Source: JAFDVL01 sp043736395 (GTDB lineage Bacteria; Acidobacteriota; Blastocatellia; RBC074). From it: a DNA stretch of 11,059 bases. Position 1 is the stretch's first letter; each line of letters opens with the position of its first letter. The notes under the pieces were generated by a model. The model saw nothing but the letters and a program-made list of their open reading frames with translations. It had not been told where the DNA came from and ran no database searches. The stretch covers positions 1 to 11,059 of the forward strand of contig JAYTCQ010000154.1 in assembly GCA_043736395.1 (NCBI GenBank), read 5' to 3'. Shown here piece by piece: positions 6,262 through 11,059 of the stretch. Made by a program: the position numbers and the translations under genes.

Positions 6262-7986
6262 ATGTCCCTATTATCTCGTCGAACTATTTTTCCTGGCTTA
6301 GTTTTCATACTCATCCTAAGCGGTGTCTGGATATTTTTTCATCGTATTTCAAGTGTAGCGATAGACACATACGTACCCGATTCTGCTCTCGGATTTGTGG
6401 TCGTGAATGATGTTCCGCAGGTCATCAATAAGTTGACTTCAACAGAGGCTTGGCGGGAGTTAGCTCCGGCTTATGGATTGGATGGGAAATTTAAATATTC
6501 CGGCTGGCTGGCGACGCTGGGACGATGGACTGGCATTGGAACTACCGAAAGCCTGCTTTTATCCCGAGGCCAATTCGCGTTAATTATCACAGGGATTGAA
6601 TTGCGCGGCGATGAGGTCAAACCACGTTGGGCTTTAGTGGCGGAAACGCACGGCAGCGAAGCGTCAATAAAATCGCTGATTTCCAATCAGGTAGCGAAAT
6701 TAGCCACGCAGGCATATCGAAATCCAATTCAGGAATCCAGTGAATATTCAGGCGTTCCAATCACAATTTTCCGCGCTCCGGGTAGTGCGCAAAATCTGCT
6801 CACGGCGCAAATTAAATCCGAATGGATTCTCGCGAATGACCCTGAATCTTTGCGTGCCTGCATTGACACCAGAATGGGACGGACACCTGCGATAAGCGCT
6901 AATCCGATGTTGCCTGCCGCGCGACAGGCAGTTGATCAGGACGGCGAAGTTTTCGCTTTTATGAGTCGGCAGGGAGCTTCACGATTTTCACAGTTTTTAG
7001 CGCATCTCTACGCCGGAAAATTATTGGAAGCGACGCCGCTGGCTGGATTGCTTGAAAGTCTGGTGTCAGATATTTCGAATGGAATGGTGGAAGGAATGGC
7101 CTACAGCGCAACATTTGAGCGCGGCGCGGTGACCGATCAATATGCAGTATTGTGCAAACCCGATGTGGCGGATAGTCTGAAAGCGGCGATGAAAATATCC
7201 CGTCATAAATCGCCGGAAGAAAGCGCTTTAATCAAGCAGGTTCCGGCAGAGATTGAAGCTGTGACGTGGTTTAACTTACAAGACCCCAGCCGCAGTGTTG
7301 ATAGCGTTGAAAAAATTGTCACAACACGAATCGGAGTTGCGCAGAGTTTTCTTTTTCATAAATTTTTCACAACTGCGAAAAAGATATTTTTAGGTCTGGA
7401 GCAGGGAGAAAATGGAAGCTCCGCGATTGGCAGCGAAATCGCGCGCCTGACATTTGCTGAGCACGAAGAGGAGCCGGTGTGGTTAGCGACAATCGTCGAA
7501 AGATCCGCGCTTGAAAAAATAGCGACACGGTTGATTTCGCAACCGGATAAGGGCGTAAAGAGCGAGGGATACAAGGGGTTTGACCTGAAAATTTCCGGTG
7601 ATAATAAAAAGGCATTTACACTTATTGAGAAATTTTTGGTATACGGTTCAAGCACCAGTCTAAAACAATTTATTGATGAGAAGCAAAAGAAGTCAGCCTG
7701 GTTGCAAACTCCGAAATTCACTGCGGCGCAATCGCAATTAGAAGCCACTGACAGCACTGTTGTCAGCTTTCATTCCGTGGCGGACGAATCAATCAGGATG
7801 ATGAATTCGTTAAAGAAATCGTTGAATGCAAAATCGGAAAATAAGATTGCCGATTCTCTTCTCAGTGAAAAAATTCCGTTGGCTGCCAGCAGCGCGAAGA
7901 TTAATGATGCAGGGCTTTACATTATTTCAAGATCAGCTTTTGGTAACTTTCCGCTGGTCACTTCTTTGGTGGATTCGATTTTCTAA
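6262..7986 (+). CDS. Membrane-anchored DUF3352-like protein
   Basis: A 574-residue protein with a short basic N-terminus (SRR, 5-7), one hydrophobic segment (about 9-26) and a large predicted extracytoplasmic domain. The opening of that domain, TYVPDSALGFVVVNDVPQVINKL (36-58, shown here as a region) followed by TEAWRELAPAYGL (61-73), is the pattern I associate with DUF3352-type proteins ('protein exposing its own low-level value' repeats, function unknown). I have not confirmed the family by search. The reading frame extends upstream to a TTG at 6187, but the ATG at 6262 puts the membrane anchor at the N-terminus. Neither start has a well-placed Shine-Dalgarno; GAGG at 6238-6241 is too distant. 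The permease gene starts 12 nt after its stop with no terminator between, so the two are probably co-transcribed and the protein may assist or sense at the membrane. No catalytic motif is evident. Confidence 0.65.
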   Translation: MSLLSRRTIFPGLVFILILSGVWIFFHRISSVAIDTYVPDSALGFVVVNDVPQVINKLTSTEAWRELAPAYGLDGKFKYSGWLATLGRWTGIGTTESLLLSRGQFALIITGIELRGDEVKPRWALVAETHGSEASIKSLISNQVAKLATQAYRNPIQESSEYSGVPITIFRAPGSAQNLLTAQIKSEWILANDPESLRACIDTRMGRTPAISANPMLPAARQAVDQDGEVFAFMSRQGASRFSQFLAHLYAGKLLEATPLAGLLESLVSDISNGMVEGMAYSATFERGAVTDQYAVLCKPDVADSLKAAMKISRHKSPEESALIKQVPAEIEAVTWFNLQDPSRSVDSVEKIVTTRIGVAQSFLFHKFFTTAKKIFLGLEQGENGSSAIGSEIARLTFAEHEEEPVWLATIVERSALEKIATRLISQPDKGVKSEGYKGFDLKISGDNKKAFTLIEKFLVYGSSTSLKQFIDEKQKKSAWLQTPKFTAAQSQLEATDSTVVSFHSVADESIRMMNSLKKSLNAKSENKIADSLLSEKIPLAASSAKINDAGLYIISRSAFGNFPLVTSLVDSIF

Positions 7987-7998
7987 GACCGTCAGCAC

Positions 7999-9360
7999 AT
8001 GATCAAAAAACAACTTACGCTCATACCTCTGATTGGCATAATTTATTTTACGGTCAGTGGTGGAGCCTTTGGATTGGAAAATATTATCTCAGGTGCCGGC
8101 CCCGGCTTTGGGTTACTTTTACTGCTGATCACTCCGCTGATGTGGAGCCTGCCGATTGCTTTAGTCACCGCAGAATTATCATCCATGATGCCCATTGATG
8201 GTGGTTATTATCGTTGGGTCTATTTTGCGCTGGGGCGTTTCTGGGGCTTTCAGGAAGGTTGGTGGACGTGGTTATTCACCTTCGTGGATATGGCGGTTTA
8301 CCCGGTCTTATTTTCAACTTCACTAAAATTCTTCTGGCCTGAGATGACAGCCTGGCAGCAATGGCTGGTAAATTTGACAGTGATTGTCACAGCATTACTT
8401 ATTAATTGGCGTGGCTCCAAATCAGTAGGCAGAACTGCCATCATAGCTTTTGTGGTTATCACCGGCGCATTTTTAGTACTGACAGTTTTTGCCGCTACGA
8501 AAATCACCCAGACGCCGTGGCAGCCATTCGCCCCTTCCGGAAAATCCTTATCCGTCACACTTGGCGCGGGATTAACGGCTGTGATGTGGAGCTACATGGG
8601 CTGGGACAATGTCAGCACCTTTGCCGGAGAAGTCAAAAATCCAAGTCGTACTTTTCCGTTGGCATTGATGATTTCTGTGTTTTTAGTAACGATACTTTAT
8701 TTTTTTCCGATGGTGCTAACACTTGGGGCGACCACGAACTGGGCGCAATGGGACAGTGATAATTTTACGATTTCCATGGTGGCGGGTGAGTTGGTTTCTC
8801 CCTGGCTTGGTTCTGCTATCGCAATCAGTGTGATGTTCAGCGTGTGGAGTATGTTTGTCAGCCAATTGCTTTATACTTCTCGGTTGCCATTCGCTATGGC
8901 AGAAGACGGACTCTTACCAAAATTCATTACAAAAACGACAGCTAAAAATGGGACTCCGTACGTCTCGTTGATTCTTTGCGCGGTGATTTACAGCATCTTC
9001 ACGATGTTAAGCTTCAAACGTTTGTTGGTGATTGACGTCTTGATTTATGCGATTGCGCTGATTTTAGAATACGTTGCGCTTATTACACTGAGAAGAACAC
9101 ACCCTGAAATGAAGCGTCCATTTAAAATTATGGGTGGAGCCTGGGGGATTGCTCTGGCGTTTATTTCATTGTTGATTTTTGTGGGAGCTTGCGCTGTGTT
9201 TGCAGTGCTTGGCGAAGAAGATAGTTGGAAACAAGTGCTGGCAGTCGCACTCATGCTGACTACCGGGCCAGTAGTTTACGCACTACAAGCACGGTATAAC
9301 TCAGCACCCCGACAGTTGGAATGGAAGAACTTACTTCAGAATTCACACCAGAAAAACTAA
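7999..9360 (+). CDS. APC-superfamily permease, polyamine:H+ symporter-like
   Basis: A 453-residue inner-membrane transporter with about 12 hydrophobic segments. The N-terminal pattern LTLIPLIGIIYFTVSGGAFG (6-25) then LEN, WSLPIALVTAEL (49-60), DGGYYRWV (67-74), GRFWGFQEGWWTW (79-91) and DMAVYPVLF (97-105) closely follows plant PUT/RMV-type polyamine uptake symporters and their bacterial relatives (TC 2.A.3.12) within the amino acid-polyamine-organocation superfamily. SGGAFG corresponds to the unwound substrate-binding stretch of TM1. WSYMGWDNVSTFAGEVKNPSR (a region at about 199-219) is the TM6 substrate loop and following helix end. The substrate is therefore likely a polyamine or amino acid, driven by protons; specificity is inferred. 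The ATG at 7999 lacks a Shine-Dalgarno and probably depends on coupling to the gene 12 nt upstream. A long hairpin lies just downstream. Confidence 0.88.
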   Translation: MIKKQLTLIPLIGIIYFTVSGGAFGLENIISGAGPGFGLLLLLITPLMWSLPIALVTAELSSMMPIDGGYYRWVYFALGRFWGFQEGWWTWLFTFVDMAVYPVLFSTSLKFFWPEMTAWQQWLVNLTVIVTALLINWRGSKSVGRTAIIAFVVITGAFLVLTVFAATKITQTPWQPFAPSGKSLSVTLGAGLTAVMWSYMGWDNVSTFAGEVKNPSRTFPLALMISVFLVTILYFFPMVLTLGATTNWAQWDSDNFTISMVAGELVSPWLGSAIAISVMFSVWSMFVSQLLYTSRLPFAMAEDGLLPKFITKTTAKNGTPYVSLILCAVIYSIFTMLSFKRLLVIDVLIYAIALILEYVALITLRRTHPEMKRPFKIMGGAWGIALAFISLLIFVGACAVFAVLGEEDSWKQVLAVALMLTTGPVVYALQARYNSAPRQLEWKNLLQNSHQKN

Positions 9361-9372
9361 TCAAAAATGTAT

Positions 9373-9433
9373 TGCAAATATCTTGTTTGTAATTCCGAAC
9401 TGCTTGAAAGGAATTACAAACAAGATGTTTGCA
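9373..9433. terminator. 24-bp stem-loop between convergent genes, likely bidirectional terminator
   Basis: Bases 9373-9396 pair with 9410-9433 through 24 positions, all Watson-Crick except one T.G wobble (T9379/G9427), around a 13-nt loop. It lies between the permease stop (9360) and the PEP-CTERM stop (9450). Read on the - strand the stem is followed within a few bases by TTTTT (complement of 9363-9367), so termination is strongest for the - strand gene. On the + strand the downstream sequence is AT-rich without a clean T run. Confidence 0.75.
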
Positions 9434-9449
9434 TAAATTATAATAATTG

Positions 9450-9941
9450 TTATTTCCCGGTTTTTTTCCTTTTCATTCCTATCCCTAAAGCCGCTAAACC
9501 CGTACCAATTAAAATTAGTGAAGCAGGTTCTGGTACCTGAGAGATTGGAGCTGAACTGGGGTCGTTACCTCTGGAAGTCACAATAAGTAATTGTTGAAAA
9601 GGAATACGTCCAAAACTAACACTACTTAAAGAGACGGTAGTATCACTTAATAAAGTTGTGGCATTTAATAAATCGAAAGTGTTACTAAACGCATAGGTTT
9701 TGATATCACCGCTAGATGTATAGGCACGTGTCCCAGCTGGCATGTCGTTTGCATTAACAGTGCGTCCAGGAATGGTTTGCGTTCTATTCGCGTCTACCGT
9801 GGGTGTAGGAATACTGGGGTTATTAATGAGACTGGAAAGAGAAAGTGAAGTGTCAGTAATCGTTCCAGCAAAAATTGGGGTCGTCAGGGCAAACAAAACC
9901 AAAAGCCTTAAAAAGGCTCCCGGCAAACTTGGCTTTTTCAT
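9450..9941 (-). CDS. Small PEP-CTERM sorting-domain protein
   Basis: A 163-residue exported protein. It begins MKKPSLPG, then a hydrophobic signal peptide (9-25, cleavage likely after IFA at 23-25). The mature part is Ser/Thr/Asn-rich with no catalytic motif. The C-terminus is a complete PEP-CTERM signal: VPEPAS (136-141), a hydrophobic helix (142-155) and the basic tail KRKK (157-160). Such proteins are recognised by an exosortase at the inner membrane, cleaved near the PEP motif and usually released or attached outside the cell, often with exopolysaccharide. No exosortase gene is in this window. I choose the ATG at 9941; GAGGAG (9958-9953) lies 11 nt upstream. A TTG at 9962 would add seven residues before the signal peptide. 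The matrix or surface role is inferred. Confidence 0.88.
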   Translation of the reverse strand: MKKPSLPGAFLRLLVLFALTTPIFAGTITDTSLSLSSLINNPSIPTPTVDANRTQTIPGRTVNANDMPAGTRAYTSSGDIKTYAFSNTFDLLNATTLLSDTTVSLSSVSFGRIPFQQLLIVTSRGNDPSSAPISQVPEPASLILIGTGLAALGIGMKRKKTGK

Positions 9942-9988
9942 AATAGTAGTCTCTCCTCGCAAAAATCTTATTTTATTGCCTGACGTAC

Positions 9989-10015
9989 ATAATAACGGGG
10001 CGACATCAGGTCACA
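9989..10015 (-). promoter_or_regulatory. Candidate promoter of the PEP-CTERM gene
   Basis: On the - strand TGTGAC (10015-10010) and TATTAT (9994-9989, 5/6 match to TATAAT) are separated by 15 nt. The -35 is poor. Initiation would fall near 9982, about 41 nt before the ATG at 9941. No sigma54-type GG-N10-GC element stands out, although some PEP-CTERM genes use sigma54. Confidence 0.25.
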
Positions 10016-10032
10016 GATTTTGTACCGCGTGG

Positions 10033-10053
10033 ACGTAAATTAGATGTAAATTA
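10033..10053. repeat. 11-bp-period direct repeat upstream of the PEP-CTERM gene
   Basis: ACGTAAATTA (10033-10042) and ATGTAAATTA (10044-10053) are identical at 9 of 10 positions with one base between, a period of about one helical turn. On the - strand they lie about 50-70 nt upstream of the candidate start near 9982, a position typical of activator sites such as response-regulator half-sites. No regulator can be named. Confidence 0.4.
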
Positions 10054-10178
10054 TTTTGCTTCTAGCTTGCCGGCTAATTTGCAATTTGGATTTGACCGCA
10101 ATGCATAGCCAGTTTACGTTTGGAAGGTTTAACAGTCAAGCCATGAATTAGGGTAAATTGAACTTAATCGGATTTATT

Positions 10179-10874
10179 TTAGTGAGTGAGAGTTTTTAGG
10201 AATCGTTTGGTGTAATGAGGATTTGCTTCTTCGGTTTTGATATTTACTTTAAGACGTTCGAGATCATCAGGAGAATCGACATCAAACCATTCTGGTAACA
10301 AGGAAACTGTAAGGCCGTTCGTTTCAGCTCGCTGGCTGGTTTGAATCATCACTTGATCTGAACTCCAGCTAATACTTTCAAATAGAACCGGGTGAGCTTT
10401 ATTCATTCCAATCAAGTAATATCCGCCGTCAACCGTGGGTCCAATGGTGATGGCATTTTCTTCTTCGGTAAGGATTGAGAAAGCCTCTGTCATAATTTCA
10501 GTTGGTAAGGTTGGAGTATCCGCACCTATAATAATCACGGATTTGAATCCCATTCCAAATAAATCATCAAAACAGTTTTTCATCCGTTCGCCGAGGTCTT
10601 TGCCGGATTGCGCCAGCATCAGGCAGCCATTCAGGTCAGCAGCCTCGAATGCTTCAATCTCATCGGCTGGAGTGAAACACAATATCAGGGAAAGTTCGTT
10701 GTCATGGTCTTCATCCTCTGATTCTTCTAGTAATTCTTCTAAGGACTCAAAGGTATCTTTTAGGAAACAGATATAGAGGTCTTTCGCTTCCTCAGGAGTG
10801 AGGAGACCGGTGAGGCGGGTTTTGACTTGTCCGGCAATCGGAGCTTTCGCGAAAACAACAATAGCATTTTTCAT
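10179..10874 (-). CDS. TIGR04282-family transferase (DUF2064, GT-A-like)
   Basis: A 231-residue cytoplasmic protein of the nucleotide-diphospho-sugar transferase superfamily, annotated TIGR04282 ('rSAM/selenodomain-associated transferase 1' or 'arsenosugar biosynthesis glycosyltransferase'). It shows the N-terminal nucleotide-binding motif VVFAKAPIAGQVKTRL (6-21), the GADTPTLP motif (117-124), whose Asp119 would fit the metal-binding position of GT-A folds, and GPTVDGGYYLIG (145-156). WFDVDSPDDLERL (196-208) is also characteristic. It is slightly longer than most relatives because of a strongly acidic stretch at 47-60 (EELLEESEDEDHD). The ATG at 10874 overlaps the mazG stop as ATGA, and with no Shine-Dalgarno of its own it is probably translated by reinitiation after mazG. 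The biochemical substrate is not established for most of the family. No radical-SAM or selenium gene is in view. Confidence 0.88.
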   Translation of the reverse strand: MKNAIVVFAKAPIAGQVKTRLTGLLTPEEAKDLYICFLKDTFESLEELLEESEDEDHDNELSLILCFTPADEIEAFEAADLNGCLMLAQSGKDLGERMKNCFDDLFGMGFKSVIIIGADTPTLPTEIMTEAFSILTEEENAITIGPTVDGGYYLIGMNKAHPVLFESISWSSDQVMIQTSQRAETNGLTVSLLPEWFDVDSPDDLERLKVNIKTEEANPHYTKRFLKTLTH

Positions 10875-11059
10875 TTTGGTTGACGTTCGATGGCTTTGGC
10901 TTCATCCCAGTACGCATCCATTTCGGCAAGATTGGATTCAGCGAAGGCTTTATCTTTTTCGCTAAGGCGATTTTCAATATGATTGAAACGGCGGCGAAAT
11001 TTTCGATTGGCGGATTTTAGTGCAGATTCGGGTTCGACTCCTAGTTTCAGGGCTAAATT
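10871..11059 (-). CDS. mazG: MazG nucleoside triphosphate pyrophosphohydrolase, C-terminal fragment
   Basis: The last 62 codons of a gene that runs off the right edge. The translation from the edge starts NLALKLGVEPESALKS and continues with NRKFRRRFNHIE (18-29) and NLAEMDAYWDEAK (43-55), ending in QPK. This is the typical C-terminus of MazG, which hydrolyses (d)NTPs to monophosphate and pyrophosphate, guarding the nucleotide pool and, in E. coli, helping clear ppGpp signals under stress. The metal-binding EExxE sites lie in the missing N-terminal part, so activity cannot be judged. The TGA stop (10873-10871) shares bases with the start of the downstream transferase. The frame has no start codon within the window because it is cut by the edge, not because it is broken. 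Confidence 0.88.
   Translation of the reverse strand, partial: NLALKLGVEPESALKSANRKFRRRFNHIENRLSEKDKAFAESNLAEMDAYWDEAKAIERQPK

Larger units (their letters stand above)
9963..10178. other. 216-nt spacer between the two - strand genes
   Basis: Besides the candidate promoter and 11-bp direct repeat listed separately, the spacer is AT-rich. It holds AAATTA (10048-10053) and TAATTT (10075-10080) as distant inverted arms. I see no good intrinsic terminator after the transferase stop, no ORF with a plausible start and no RNA gene. Confidence 0.5.

Noticed and set aside
7356..7757. - strand open frame of 133 codons inside the DUF3352-like gene
   Set aside because: It is antisense to a coherent membrane-protein frame and shows only low-complexity Ser/Phe/Cys-rich translation.
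10010..10025. CRP-like site starting with TGTGA on the - strand
   Set aside because: Only one half-site matches; the second half is not TCACA.

Overview
The window looks like ordinary chromosome from a moderate-GC Gram-negative bacterium. Signal-peptide proteins, a PEP-CTERM-sorted protein, a DUF3352-like membrane-anchored protein, a TIGR04282-type transferase and heptameric intergenic repeats would all suit an Acidobacteriota lineage such as Blastocatellia. That placement is inference; there is no rRNA or phylogenetic marker search behind it.

Layout. Bases 1-216 hold an unassignable left edge, a possible promoter and a pyrimidine-rich leader before tsaD (217-1290), the tRNA t6A synthesis enzyme. 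Next come a Schlafen/AlbA_2-domain protein with an unassigned C-terminal half (1345-2253) and a classical SDR oxidoreductase (2361-3155). The spacer after the SDR gene carries degenerate 7-bp tandem repeats arranged as a large inverted repeat, then a probable promoter and a leader with a small ORF and a hairpin. The leader precedes an exported S41 C-terminal-processing peptidase whose best start is the GTG at 3400. A strong intrinsic terminator (5108-5137) closes that unit. An AT-richer Rpn/PD-(D/E)XK nuclease gene (5220-6068) follows. A membrane-anchored DUF3352-like protein (6262-7986) and a polyamine/amino-acid permease (7999-9360) sit 12 nt apart and probably form one operon.

A 24-bp hairpin (9373-9433) separates this + strand block from three - strand genes: a small PEP-CTERM protein (9450-9941), a TIGR04282-family transferase (10179-10874) and the 3' end of mazG (10871-11059). 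The last two overlap by an ATGA and must be translationally coupled.

How the genes relate. tsaD and mazG are housekeeping functions (tRNA modification and nucleotide-pool cleaning). The S41 peptidase, DUF3352-like protein, permease and PEP-CTERM protein act at the envelope. The AlbA_2 and Rpn genes are the accessory parts. I see no CRISPR array, tRNA, rRNA, complete transposon or convincing multi-gene defence system. The points most worth following up are the heptamer inverted repeat, the S41 leader, the long 9373-9433 hairpin, the uncharacterised half of the AlbA_2 protein and the DUF3352-permease pair.
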